Positions 34,313 through 45,596 are shown, counted from the stretch's first letter. The stretch: DNA of 64,000 bases from Coniella vitis (GCA_011317545.1 WUJK01000006.1:2604001-2668000), one strand, 5' to 3'. The notes: a model not told the origin generated them from the letters alone. Numbers and translations: made by a program.

Positions 34313-36973
34313 ATGCCAGACTCCACATCGGCCTCGGGTGACCATTCTCGCGCCACGCCCGAGGTGCAGAAGTACCGGCCCAGGGCTTGCCAGTCGTGTG
34401 CGCGCTCCAAGATGCGCTGTGTCTGGGTTTCTGAGCCTGGCGCTCATCCGTGCCAGAGGTTCGTCGACTTCTTTCAGTCTTCTCCACGATCACCAGCGTC
34501 ATTCTCGCCCGTCTCCCTTGCATACGCACACGCCAGACAGACTCGCTCGCTCTCCACGCACCGTCATGGCCCATCGGCACAGCAAGCGTTCCCCGATAAC
34601 GCCATTTCTGCTCTCTTTGCTCTCTCTCTCTCTCTCTCGCAAGCCATGCCTTTCCCCTGCTCTGTTTTCCTGCCCGTGCATCGACTGTTCGCTCCGAGGG
34701 ACCGACCCCCTGCAGTCGCTTGTCCGTGAATGTGTCGTGCCATTGGCCCGCCATGCACTTCCACAGCCCACTGCGGATGATCTAGGGTCCAGACTCTGGC
34801 AGTCTGCATCCGAGAGGATCGGGGCCCGGAGAACCTGAGACCGATCGGTGGGGGGTTGTTGTTGAGAGTGGATTCCGCTGCTGCCCATGGATTGTCTAGA
34901 TGCTTTGCATGGCTGGCTATGTGGCTTCACTGCTTCATGACGACAGCCATGTACAAATCCACAACAGTCAGGCAAGCGAGCAGTTGCTGACATTGTTACA
35001 GGTGCACAAAGATCAAAACGCCATGTACTCTGCCCGAAATCAACCCCAGGAGGAGGCGCGGGCCGTCCACGTACGTTGCCTGGCTGTTTTGTTCCACAGC
35101 CCGAGTTCTGGACATGGGCCGACCAACTGACGAGTGACTTTCCCACAGCCGAGTCGGCCAGCTCGAGGAGAAGATCGATGGCATCATGTCGTTGCTCAAC
35201 GCCAGCCAGCAGATCCAGCAGAGCAGCCCCAGTTCCAACGGCCACACGCCTCCCAGCAGCGCACCAGCAGCGCCCGCCTGGGATCACCACCGCAACAGCA
35301 TCCACCAGCTGCTGAATCACAGCAATGAAGCCCACGGTGGTGGTGGTGATGGCGATGGCGGTGACGGCGCTTTGGCTGGCTCTGGCTCGGCAGAGAGCAG
35401 AGCGTACGACGAGCACCAAGCAGAGACCTCTGCGACCACGCCGTCCACAGCAGCCACCAACCTCCTCCATCTCAACGCGCGGCTGATTCCCCCCACCGGC
35501 CTGGTGCAGCCGCCGTCCGTGACAGCCACCGACCGCCGCGAGCCGGCCTCTGGGCGCACAGGGCCACGAGCACCGAGCAGCCCGCCGCCAGGCCTCTTCA
35601 CGCGCCCGACGGCCACGGGCGAGTACGTCGACATTGTCAAGGGCTTCCGCGTGTCCTATTTCGAGGCAGAGCGCCACCTGCACCTCTACCGCACCGTGCA
35701 CGCCTGCTACTTCCCCTTTGTGCCCGTCCCCGCCATGCTGTCGGCGCGCGAGCTGTACGACCGCTCGCCGACCCTCTTCCGCGCCATCATGGCTGCGACG
35801 GCGCCGCAGTCGGGCTCTGTGCAGGCCGAATACCGCATCTGGTTCCGAGAGCATGTCGCGCAGCATGTTGTTGTCAACAACGAGAGGCGACTCGAAGTCT
35901 TGCAGGCGATTCTCGTCCATCTGGCCTGGTGAGTGTCTTGCCAACAAAGCCCGTCAGACCCCTCCCAAACAGAGAGCGTGGCTGTGTATTGACCTCTGGG
36001 GACACAATGTCACAACGCACAGGGGCGAGTTCTACTTCATGGTGGACTCGCAGGCGACCAATCTCATGCAGCTCGCCGTGGCTCTCCTGATCGACCTGGG
36101 CCTGAACCGGTGGCCCGTCGACTACAGCAAAGCCAACTTTATGCTCCTGCGCGATGCCCTCGTCTCTGCCGGCAACAAGGCGCCCGTGCGGAAGACGCAC
36201 AGTCTGGAGGAGATGCGGGCTGCTTTGGGCGTCTTTTATGTGTGTTCGCTGTAAGTTGTGCGGCCAAGATAACAAACATGGCAGTGATATTTGAGTTCCA
36301 AGAACAAAAGACGACGCCTCGAGAAGGACAAGACCAAACACTAACTACAATACACCGCTTTTCCAGATCCTCGACCCTCTTCCGCCGCCACAGCCCCCTG
36401 CCGTACAGCTCGTACTTCCAAAAGTGCTGTGACACGCTGTCGTCGGCCGGCGACCTGGACTCGGACCCTTTCCTCGTGGCGGTGGTCAAGACCCAGCAGC
36501 TGCTCCACCGCGCGGCCGACCTGATTCCCTCGGCCGACGACGAGACGGCCGTCCGCTCGCCATATGCGCCGTATCACATTGCTCTGTGCGCTGTGCGCAA
36601 GGAACTGGATGCGCTGGCGCGCGAGCAGCCTGCTGGGGTGGAGGGTAATCGTGAGTCTATGCTTCTTGTTGTTGTTATCATCGTTCCTCTGCTTCTCGAA
36701 CCCATCTGCTTACCGTTTTTTTCTTTTTCTTTTTCATTTTTCTTTCTTTCTTTCTTTTGGTAAAACTAACACAAACCCACAGCCCTCTTCTGGACACACT
36801 ACCACGCCACCCTCTGCCGCCTCTTCGAACCAGTCATCCACATCCGCTCTCCCTCCTCACCACCATCATCATCATCATCCCCACCACTACAACCCTCTTC
36901 TTCTTCTTCTTCTTCTTCTTCTTTACCCAACACGATCCAAACAAGAGGCACAACAGGAGCAGGAGCAGGAGCA

Positions 36974-37012
<39 letters not shown>

Positions 37013-37945
37013 TACAACGACTCGGCCCAGCGCACCGCAGCCCTCTGGCAATGTCTCGGCTCCGCGCGCGACTTCTTGGCCGCCTACGCGGCCGTCCCCG
37101 CGCAGACCTTCAACTGCATGCCCTTTCACAACATGCAGGTTGCGTTTTGCCTCGTCACCATGTGCAGGTTGTTGTTTTTGGGCGAGGAGGCTGGGTTCTC
37201 TTCTCCTTCTGCTGCTGCTACTGCTGCTGCTGCTGCTGCCACTTCCACTTTTTCTTTTTCATATTCAAACCCACATCCAAATCCATCATCGTCGTCGTCG
37301 TTCCATCAGTCGAAGAATGGTACCCACTTTGGTACACCGGGTGGAGGAGGAGGAGGAACAGACCCAGACTGGAACGCAGCGCTCGCCCGCGAGGCCATCG
37401 ACTTTGACGGCATCTGCGCGCAGATCGGCCAGACCTGGGAGAATGCAGAGCGGGCGGACGCGGCGCTGGGGCGGCTCACGCGGTTCATCACGCCCGACAA
37501 GACGGTGCTGGGTGTGTACCGGCACAAGATTCAGTGGATTCGGGAGTGGTATGGTGCTCGCACGCGGCCGCGACAGCATCAACAACAGCAGCAGCAGCAG
37601 CAGCAGCAACAGCAAAATGGAGGCGGTGCGGCACTCGGGGGAGGAAGCGGTCTTGAAGGCAGCTTTCAGCAGGATCACGTTAGAGGAGGAGGACGTCTCG
37701 GGGGTCTCAACGGCGGAGGAGGAGGAGCGCACACGGGATACCAGCACGGCGAAGCGATGGACGTCGACTATGGAGGCGGCGGATTGCAGGCTCAGCAGCA
37801 ACAACAACAGCAGCAGCAGCAGCAGCAGCAACAACAGATGACCACCATGCTCCCAGGGGTTCTGGATGATACCTTCTGGCAAGTCATGCTCGACTGGAGC
37901 TGGAACCCGCCCATGGATATGATGATGGGCGAGGTCCAGGGCTGA
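34313..37945 (+). CDS. Zn(II)2Cys6 transcription factor with fungal-specific regulatory domain
   Basis: Six exons: 34313-34458, 35002-35070, 35149-35928, 36023-36250, 36367-36650 and 36783-37945; 889 residues with every junction in frame. Intron 1 (543 nt, GTTCGT donor) is unusually long and splits the zinc cluster, which reads C26QSC29ARSKMRC36 and then C47QRC50TKIKTPC57. A short linker and dimerisation helix follow (RVGQLEEKIDGIMSLL). The middle region has YFEAERHLHLYRTVHACYFPFVPVP, LFRAIMAATAP and the block VLQAILVHLAW-GEFYFMVDSQATNLMQLAVALLIDLGLNRWP, the conserved core of the fungal transcription factor domain. The C-terminal part holds poly-Ser, Gly/Ala and poly-Gln runs (CAG arrays). 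It could be the regulator of the metabolic genes to its right; that is inference from position only. Confidence 0.88.
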
Positions 37946-40514
37946 GTTGGGCGAGTGGTTTCGATCTGTCTTTACTGACGCAGGCACCTGGGTTCGTCTT
38001 GTTTTGTGTCTGTCTGCCTGCCTGGAGATGGGACCTGATTATTGAAGTTTTTGGGGTGGGCAACGGAGCGGCTGCCTTTGCGTTATTTTTCTCTGTTTAT
38101 TTATATGCGGTCAGGGCGAGACCAGCACAGCACAGCACAGCACAGCACAGCATAGCACAAAACGGGCGCAACGAGAAAGACAAAAATGGAAACTCCATGG
38201 ACCAGACCAATGCGAGGCATCTGCTCGTGACTTCTTCGTGGTGACATGTCGCCATACTTATGCAAAGCAAGAGCTCGTGGTCTCTTTTTCTTTCCTCTCC
38301 GACGTGGGTCGGGGGCGGTTTTCTTTTTCTTTTTTTTTTTTTTTCCCTCTCTCTCTCTTGGCCCCCTCTCTTGACCTCGCCATGGCTCTGGCAGAGCCTC
38401 ATTTTGGGAATTCTAACATGGTTGGACCTTTAACATTGGCGTCGTCGCCGGAAAAGACGGGGCAACAAAGCAGATCCTATGCTATGTTTGGTCATGGGGA
38501 CGCTTGAGTCATAATTTGTCGCCTTCTAGACTCATAAGAAGGGTTATATGTAACGTAGCCGTATGAATCCTAATCTACACATACGGTCTTCCATGGCATA
38601 TCCGAGCCGAAACCATGGTAAGAAATGCCAGATACTGCAAAGAAGATTTAGACCTCCAGCACTCCCTCCACTGTTCAATCTATACCGAGTAGCAGTTTGT
38701 CTTTGGAATACATCTCGAATTGGGACATCGAACCACACCACAAGCTATAGTCTGGTGCTCAAGTGAGATGCAAATCATGATGGATATACTGTTTTCTCAA
38801 CACCGGTTCAGTCAGAAGCCCTTCAGTCCGCATAATCATCTGCGCCATCGATCGACGGTGTTTTCTTCAAGATGCCAGTCGAATATCCATAATTGAAAAG
38901 TGTGCAGAGTATCTGGGCAGTAAACAAGGTTCCTCGATGGCTGCTTGTGTGTCCAGCCACGTCCTGCTAATGCATGTGTCCTCCATCCTTTCTGTGCGTG
39001 CAACAGGAGAACAAGCACGTCAAGAAGGCTGTGGCTTGGTGGTGCCACAGTTTCAAGAGGCTTGTTTCAAGGTTTTATAGAAGAGTCAGAAGTAAGCATA
39101 GGGCAGATTTCCCTCGCCGCGGCTAGTATCAAGCGATATTATCCCGCATGATTACCCAAGTTGCGGGCTCGCACCACTGTTCTTCTACTGGTCTGCCGAG
39201 GGTCTGGGAGTACCAAAGAGTGAAAAGTACTTCACGTATTTCACGCTGTCCACCGCTCGTCGACTCGAGATTCCAGCGCCGGCGAACCCGTTATAGAGTG
39301 GCCAATACCCCCATCCTGGTGGATCTTTGGATGCGGCTCAGCCATCGTCCTGGGCAGCACCCGCTCCGTAGTCGAGTAAAGTGATGACGGGTGCCTACCA
39401 TGACTTGTTCCTCCCACTTGGCTCCAGCAACCAATGACGCATGAGTGGACGGCCACAACAGAAGAAGCAGGCGGAGCACCTTCTGGCGATGGAGTCAGAA
39501 ACGCACTGGGGCGAGCCTCTGCGCTGCTGGGCGGCAGGGAGAGAGCGAGATGCGAGTGAAACCGAGCCAGATAGCCGTCATAAGTAGGGCAGCCGGCGGC
39601 CTATCAGCGCTGCTCTTCTGCCTCCCACCGACGGAAAAGAACTCGAACGTGCTTTCGGCGTGGGCCCGTCGCCTCGGGTGCGCTGACTGCATGCCCGAGG
39701 GCCCACTGACAGGTTGATGAAGCGAAGCGAAGCATCCATCCTTGGGTTGGGGGCCAGAAGCACGTCTGGCGCTCGTCCCAACTCGGCAGGGTGTGCGAAG
39801 TTGAGTGAGTGAGTGCGCCTTGGATCCCAACAGGCTCGCTGGCACTGCGTGCTTTTCTTTTCTGTGCCACCCTGCAGCCCTACGGCATCCAAGTAGTACT
39901 CGCTGTGTGGGCCAACCAGAATCTTGTCCGGCTTTGCCTGTCAGCCCTCGATATCCTCGCGATACAAGCCGGAGGCATTTAGACGCAACGCGCATGCAAT
40001 TGCCCAAAGGAGAAGTCCCCGTGTCGTTGTCGTCCCTCGTCAATTCACGCACGCGGCAAAAAAAGAAGAAAAGAAGAAGAAAAAAGATGCGTCACACGTT
40101 CGCATTCTCGAGTCTTTGCTCGCAATTCTCGCATTCTCTTTGTTTTTTTTGTTTCTATTCTTTCGAGTGTGGGTTCAAGTTGAGCCCCCATCTTCCTCCC
40201 CCTCTGAGTCTGATGGGAATGAGATCTTGCGAGGTTGTAGATGGCGAGTGATTTGTTTTGTCTTTACGACTGCCTGCGCGGTTTTGACCAGACAAACTGC
40301 GCTTTTCGCAAAAGCCATCATGAGCCTCGCTGCTGGCGCGCTGCGAGAGTATATAATCGCGGGCTCGCAGACGCTTCCGAATGGGGGAGGGTCTGCGAGC
40401 CATCACCACCATCCGAGCGAACCACTTTGACGACGGCCACTTCCTGCTGCCAAAGCCTTTCTTTCGTATAGAGCCTATATATACCGCCCTCTTTTCTCCC
40501 TCTCTCTCTTCACC
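37946..40514. other. Intergenic, no gene seen
   Basis: 2.6 kb between two + strand genes. It holds a GCACA pentamer run (about 38126-38158), a poly-T stretch (about 38329-38345) and the cupin promoter at its right end. Confidence 0.6.
40476..40483 (+). promoter_or_regulatory. Candidate TATA element of the cupin gene
   Basis: TATATATA lies 31 bases before the cupin ATG at 40515, followed by a pyrimidine-rich stretch (CTCTTTTCTCCCTCTCTCTC), the usual fungal core-promoter look. The very short implied leader lowers confidence. Confidence 0.35.
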
Positions 40515-41294
40515 ATGTCTCAGCAACCATCTTCCACTTCCAGCTCGAACCCCAACTCGTCTTCTTCGCAGGCCGACTGGAACAACCTCCTCCGCCACTC
40601 TTCATCCATTGGCATTGCCAAGTCAGACATTGTCTACAGCGTTTATAATAATACCCCTTCAGGCACAATGCAAGCCTCCTCCTCTTTGCACTCTTCTACT
40701 GCCCCTCCTCGTCCCCCTCCTTCCTCCTCCTCGTCCTCGACAAACCCTAACCTGTCGAGCACACAACAGGGCCACCTCCCCAGCCGCCCCAACCCACGGC
40801 TCGTCCGCACCGGCCACGACGCAAACGGGCTCGCCGTCTTCGTCGCAGACCAAGCCGTAGACGCCTGCCGGCCGCTGGGGCCCCAGGGCAGCGGCTTCTT
40901 CCACCTGGACCTGCGCGCGTCGGTGCCCGTCGACAACACGCAGGTTCCCGGGCCCTCCTCAGTCATCCCCCAAGGGGTCCCGCGGACGCCCCCGCGCGGC
41001 GTCAGCGTCAGCGTCACCGAGATTGCGCCCTTGTTCTCGGTGCCCATGCACCGCACGCTGAGCATCGACTACGCGGTGGTGCTGAGCGGGGAGATTGTGT
41101 GTGAGCTGGACGGCGGCGAGGAAAAGGTGATGGGCGAGGGCGAGTTTGTGATTCAGCAGGGAACCAACCACCGGTGGCACAATCGGCGGCAGGAGCCGTG
41201 TCGGATCTTGTTTGTCATGGTGGCGGCGGACAGGATTGTCTTGGGCGATGGCCGCGTGTTGGAGGAGACGGTGATTCCCGTTCAGCGGGACTGA
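40515..41294 (+). CDS. Small cupin-domain protein
   Basis: One exon, 259 residues. The first 90 residues are Ser/Pro-rich and probably disordered. The cupin barrel follows: ITEIAP-type strand (VSVTEIAPLF), then HRTLSIDYAVVLSGEIVCELDGG, EGEFVIQQGTNHRWHN and RILFVMVAADRI. The order HRT-x2-DY-x2-VLSGE and GTNHRWHN is characteristic of a fungal cupin_2 subfamily often found near secondary-metabolite genes, where some members act as isomerases, dehydratases or decarboxylases. Metal ligands would be the His of HRT and the His of NHRW; the second His of the classical HxH pair is not evident. It lies tail-to-tail with the epoxide hydrolase, separated by a tandem repeat. The substrate is unknown. Confidence 0.85.
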   Translation: MSQQPSSTSSSNPNSSSSQADWNNLLRHSSSIGIAKSDIVYSVYNNTPSGTMQASSSLHSSTAPPRPPPSSSSSSTNPNLSSTQQGHLPSRPNPRLVRTGHDANGLAVFVADQAVDACRPLGPQGSGFFHLDLRASVPVDNTQVPGPSSVIPQGVPRTPPRGVSVSVTEIAPLFSVPMHRTLSIDYAVVLSGEIVCELDGGEEKVMGEGEFVIQQGTNHRWHNRRQEPCRILFVMVAADRIVLGDGRVLEETVIPVQRD

Positions 41295-41492
41295 TGGGGG
41301 ATTTCTGGGTGGGTGGTTGGGATGAGATATACGGAGGATGTGTGTTGTTGTTTTTGTTTTTCTTTTGTTTCTTTTTCAACGCTGTTTTGAGTTTGTTTGT
41401 TGCTTGTTTTTTGATTGTTTCCTTCTTCTTCTCCTTCTTCTTATAACACAATACAATGGCCATTGCAAGTATACCATACTGTGCATGTGTTG

Positions 41493-42052
41493 ATCGTTTC
41501 TGACTTCACTTTGTCAATAATATAGAGCAGAATAAGATATAAAAAGCGCTTGTGAGTCCAGAAATGAATACAAACCACTACAAAAGAATAACTAGACTAT
41601 ACTATTCCTATATTTATCGTTTCTGACTTCACTTTATTAATAATATAGAGCAGAATAGATATAAAAAGCGCTTGTGAGTCCAGAAATGGATACAAACCAC
41701 TATAAAAGTATACCCAGACTATATTATTCCTATATTTATCGTTTCTAACTTTACTTTATCAATACTATAGAGCAGAGCAAGATATTAAAAGCGCTTGTGA
41801 GTCCAGAAATGGATACAAACCACTACAAAAGAATACCCAGACTATGCTATTCCTATGTTTATCGTCTCTAACTTCACTTTGTTAATAATATAGAGCAAAA
41901 CAAGATATAAAAAGCGCTTGTGAGTCCAGAAATGGATATAAACTACTATAAAAGAATATATAGACTATACTATTCCTATATTTCTCGTTTCTAACTTCAC
42001 TTTGTTAATAATATAGAGCAAAACAAGATATAAAAAGCGCGTAACAGTCCAA
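41493..42052. repeat. 123-bp AT-rich minisatellite, about 4.5 copies
   Basis: Units begin ATCGTTTCTGACTTCAC or a variant at 41493, 41616, 41738, 41861 and 41984, so the period is 122-123 bp. The fifth copy is cut short after AAAAAGCGC. Copies share blocks such as AAAAGCGCTTGTGAGTCC and differ mainly by transitions. Many of these are C to T before A, or G to A after T (CTGAC/CTAAC, GTCAAT/GTTAAT, CTACAAA/CTATAAA), as expected of repeat-induced point mutation. No coding potential was seen. Confidence 0.92.
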
Positions 42053-42070
42053 TAAAGAGCCACAATATCA

Positions 42071-42099
42071 GTTGATAGAACACAAACCCTTCTATCAAC
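42071..42099. repeat. Perfect 10-bp inverted repeat (hairpin)
   Basis: GTTGATAGAA (42071-42080) and TTCTATCAAC (42090-42099) are perfect complements around a 9-base loop. It lies 28 bases past the epoxide hydrolase stop, in its probable 3' UTR, between that gene and the minisatellite. Confidence 0.85.
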
Positions 42100-42126
42100 C
42101 CCCATCCACATCCAAAACAAAACCTT

Positions 42127-43482
42127 TCAGATCCTCGCCGGCGTCTTCAACCGCTCCACCACCCCCTCGGCTCCCCCTCCCTTGCCAAACATGCTCTGCA
42201 AATCCTCCGCCAGCCTCTCGGGCCGCTCATACGCCGCGAAATGGCCGCCGTCTGCATGCCTCTTCTCAAACACAACCGGCCCCAGCGTCCGTCCCCATGC
42301 GCTCGGCGGCACCACCAGGTCCTTGGGGAAATAACTCAGCCCCAGCAGAACCTGCGGCACATAGCCATCGCCCAGCACCAAGTCCAGTATCTCCTGCTCC
42401 TTGTCCGCGTCTCCATCCTCCTCGCCCTCCTCCTCCTCACCCTTACGCTGCCGCTGCCGCCGCTGCTCATCCACAACCCCGTGCTCATAGTAGATGCGCA
42501 CGCTGGCGTCGGGCCCCGCCGCGCTGTACGCATAGACGCCCACCCACGTGAGCACCTCGTCGTCGGTCCACGCGTACCCGTCCGTCCAGTCGTGCAGCTT
42601 CTCGTAGAGCCACGCCAGCAGCGCCGCCGGCGAGTCTGCGAGCGCGCACCCCAGCGTGTGCGGCCGCGTCGACTGCAGCAGGTTGTAGCCGTAGCCGCGC
42701 GCGCGGAACCACGCCGAGCGCGCGAGGCCCGCGCGCTCTGCTGGCGTGTATGGGGTGAGGGCCTCCTCCTCGACGGGCTGCTGCTGCTGTTGTTGTTGTT
42801 GTTGTTGAGCAGCAGCAGCAGTGGAGACGGCTTTGGGTGGCGAGGAGACGCGCACAAAGTTGAGGTGCGAGGCGAGCACGTGCGAGGGGTACTGGGCGGC
42901 CATGAGCCGGGTGATGAGGAAGCCCCAGTCGCCGCCCTGGGTGGCGTAGTGGGTGTAGCCGAGGCGCAGCATGAGCTTGTGGCAGACCTGGGCGTAGTGC
43001 TGGGGCGCGAAGCCGGGCTGGGCGACGCGGGCCGAGAAGCCAAAGTTGGGCAGCGAGGGCGCGACGACGTGGAAGGTGGGCTTGCTGTGGTCTGCGGCGG
43101 CGGGGGTGGTGAGGAGGGGCAGGATCTTGACGACCTCGAGGAAGCTGCCGGGCCAGCCGTGGCAGAAGAGCAAGGGGATGCTGTCGGGCGCGGGCGAGCG
43201 CTGGTGCACAAAGTGGATGTCGAGGGCGGCGCCGAAGCCGTCGACGGCGATGGCGGTGGTGAACTGCGGGAGGCGCGCGTTGAGCTGGGCTTCTGCGGCG
43301 CGCCAGTCGAAGCCCTGCTGCCAGTAGGCGACCAGGCGGGCCATGTCGTCGAGGGGCACGCCGTAGTCCCAGGAATTGCTAAAGGCCGTGGGCTGGGGGA
43401 GTCTGGTCTGCGAGAGCCGGCGGTGGAGGTCCTCGATGGCGGCGTCGGGCACCGAGATGGTGAAGGGCTGGATGGCCGCCAT
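42127..43482 (-). CDS. Epoxide hydrolase, alpha/beta-hydrolase fold (EHN family)
   Basis: Adds water to an epoxide to give a vicinal diol. One exon, 451 residues. The N-terminal EHN region is clear (IQPFTISVPDAAIEDLHRRLSQTRLP and WDYGVPLDDMARLVAYWQQGFDWRAAEAQLN), as in microsomal-type epoxide hydrolases, but without a membrane anchor. His108 lies in the oxyanion motif HGWPGS. Asp185 in GGDWG is the nucleophile. His414 in GGHFAAYERPE is the general base. A Glu/Asp acid partner is expected in the acidic stretch before the C-terminus. Two insertions are unusual: a 10-Gln run (CAA/CAG codons near 42781-42812) and an acidic KGEEEEGEEDGD segment in or near the lid. It could detoxify xenobiotics or open an epoxide on a polyketide; its place near the HR-PKS makes the second idea worth testing. 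Confidence 0.9.
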   Translation of the reverse strand: MAAIQPFTISVPDAAIEDLHRRLSQTRLPQPTAFSNSWDYGVPLDDMARLVAYWQQGFDWRAAEAQLNARLPQFTTAIAVDGFGAALDIHFVHQRSPAPDSIPLLFCHGWPGSFLEVVKILPLLTTPAAADHSKPTFHVVAPSLPNFGFSARVAQPGFAPQHYAQVCHKLMLRLGYTHYATQGGDWGFLITRLMAAQYPSHVLASHLNFVRVSSPPKAVSTAAAAQQQQQQQQQQPVEEEALTPYTPAERAGLARSAWFRARGYGYNLLQSTRPHTLGCALADSPAALLAWLYEKLHDWTDGYAWTDDEVLTWVGVYAYSAAGPDASVRIYYEHGVVDEQRRQRQRKGEEEEGEEDGDADKEQEILDLVLGDGYVPQVLLGLSYFPKDLVVPPSAWGRTLGPVVFEKRHADGGHFAAYERPERLAEDLQSMFGKGGGAEGVVERLKTPARI

Positions 43483-43602
43483 CTTGTGTCCTGATTCTTG
43501 ATGTGTGTGTGTGTGTGTTTGTGGAGGATCTTGACGTCTTTGAGGCTATACAGACTCGGATTTGGGTTGAGTTGGTGGGTGGCCAGAGTCTTGTTCGTCG
43601 GC

Positions 43603-43608
43603 TTTATA
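43603..43608 (-). promoter_or_regulatory. Candidate TATA element of the epoxide hydrolase gene
   Basis: TATAAA on the minus strand, 121 bases before the epoxide hydrolase ATG, with a further TATATAT just upstream of it. Confidence 0.4.
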
Positions 43609-45008
43609 TTGATATATATTTACATGTATCAATTCTCGTTCTCAACGGCACATCTCACATCTTCAAGTAATGGCTACACTATTCTACTTCTGACAAATGG
43701 CAAACACTCCTCGTCAGCCCTTTCTGCTCAGAATGCCCTCGGAAAGGCGCGCAGAAGCAAACGACACAAGAAAAAAAAGTGAATTGCATCACCATGCTTC
43801 CTGCAGCGGGGGGAAAGTTACCCGCAAGTTATTCGCACGTCATGGCGCATTCGCCCCTTGTCCACTCACTTGTTACGCCCTGAGAAGGGGGGAAAATGTC
43901 TATTAACAAGCCTTGGCGTGTTCTTAGCACGCCCTTTGGTTGTATAAGTTTTTGAACGCGGGAGTGTTTGGAATGAATGGCTTCCATATTGGGGTTGTGA
44001 AGTGAATCTTTGACTTGCACGTATGATTGACGGATACTTTTGGTGGAGCAGGGAACCCTTATTGTATTTGATAGACTGAAAAGACGAAGCATTCCTAGAA
44101 ATGAATTGCGATCTAGATTGGAATAACTCCAGTCAAGTACTTCTACCTCCCGTGATGGCTTCACTTTAAGCTGGCCTTCTACATCTTGGGCACAAATGCC
44201 ACGGCAGCGACTGCTCTGAACTACAATAGCAACAGTCAGTCAACAAGTAATTATAGATGGCTCAGCAATATAGAAAAGTTGATACCATAACCTAGCAATT
44301 CCTCAGCATACTCAACTCTGACCGATGAAGCTGACAGCATTATACACATGAACACACAATACGGAAATATCTGTAACTCTGCAGTCGATTCTGACTTTTC
44401 ATACACTATTTTATACAGCACGACCCTCTGACCACGTTCTGAACCACTAAAGGAAAAACAAGTATAGCCTCTACTCCAAACAAAACCATAAAAACAAGCC
44501 TCAAAACATCCCACCATGCAAGATTAGCCGACACGCGCCTCACAGCTGAAGACCGCCACCGGCTGGCTACTAGAACTTTCCCCCCCCACCACTGCTTGGA
44601 TCCGAGTTAGCCACCACGGCAGGCGGCCAGCGCCAGCGCAGTGTGGGATTATCACAAAGCCACTGCTGACAGATCACTACGTGGCATCCTATAAAGAATG
44701 GCGTTTTCTTAACGGGAACGATAAAAGAGGAGGATCTAGGTTCATGGAGTGGGCGCGGGGGAGAAGAGGAAGCCACCTTGTATCTTGTGGCGTTTGAGAG
44801 CGGCACTTCTCATGTGGGGGAGAAACAAAAGCCGTCTGGAGGGCTGGATCTGAAGCCACATTCACACTATTGGTTGGGAATGTCGGGAGTTCAGAGAGGG
44901 GGTTGCTGTTGTGTTTTTTTGTTATCTCTTGAGGGTGTAATCCAGTGGTTATTTGTAGAGGAGAAGGACTTGGACTCGGGTGAATAAGCAGTGTTGTTAT
45001 ATACATAC

Positions 45009-45596
45009 TGGATTATATTGACTTCCCTTTGCGGAAAGGACGAGACACGTCAACGCGATATATTCAGCGGATATCATTCCGGAGGTTGAGGAGCAAGCAA
45101 GATAAGAGTACAGTAGAGAGGAAATCAGCTTCGAGGATAGCGTTCCATAACGACTACCGTTGGTTGGACCGGCAGGTTCATCAGGGTCTGCTTGTAAAAG
45201 GGCCCAGATGATGTGAGGGTGATTCGAGCTGAGGAAAGTAGAAGTTGATAATAAAGAGAGCGCAGATTCTATCCTCATCTCATTTCAGCGCAACAAGGTT
45301 CTGCTGTAGCTGGTATCTTGACTTGACGACTTGTCGTATAGCCACTTGTTGGTCCTGCTTCTAGAAGTATTAGAGGCCGACCTCACAGACGAGCACGCCA
45401 GTATAGAGTACCACGATATTCGAACAGCACTCCAGCAAACTCTACTCCTCGGCAAAGGCTGTGACGGAGGCATGTTTGCTAGATCGAGATAATATCTAGA
45501 CCCGAAGAGCAGGTCTCATACCATCCACAGCATGCAAGCAATATCGAAAAGCTGGCGCTCTCAAGACCATCTTCATCTTGGCTCTCGATACATGTA
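45009..45596 (+). pseudogene. Possible decayed coding sequence with several in-frame stops
   Basis: One + strand frame beginning LPFAERTRHVNAIYSADII continues for nearly 600 bases and later reads LDDLSYSHLLVLLLEVLEAD and DEHASIEYHDIRTALQQTLL, which has protein-like composition. It is broken by about seven stops, each of which is one C-to-T step from a Gln or Arg codon, as RIP would leave. I recognise no family. The opposite strand also has a 93-codon open frame here (44997-45278), so the strand is uncertain. Confidence 0.25.

Larger units (their letters stand above)
41295..42126. other. AT-rich convergent gap holding a tandem repeat and a hairpin
   Basis: The gap between the cupin (+) and epoxide hydrolase (-) stops. 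The first 150 bases are T-rich (cupin 3' UTR). The rest is the 123-bp minisatellite and a perfect inverted repeat, described separately. Confidence 0.85.

Noticed and set aside
41493..42052. The tandem repeat as a possible CRISPR array
   Set aside because: The units are directly adjacent 123-bp copies without unique spacers, in a eukaryotic genome.
42241..43494. A 417-codon + strand frame over the epoxide hydrolase
   Set aside because: The minus-strand frame carries HGWPGS, GGDWG and GGHFAA in the correct order; the + strand reading has no domain.
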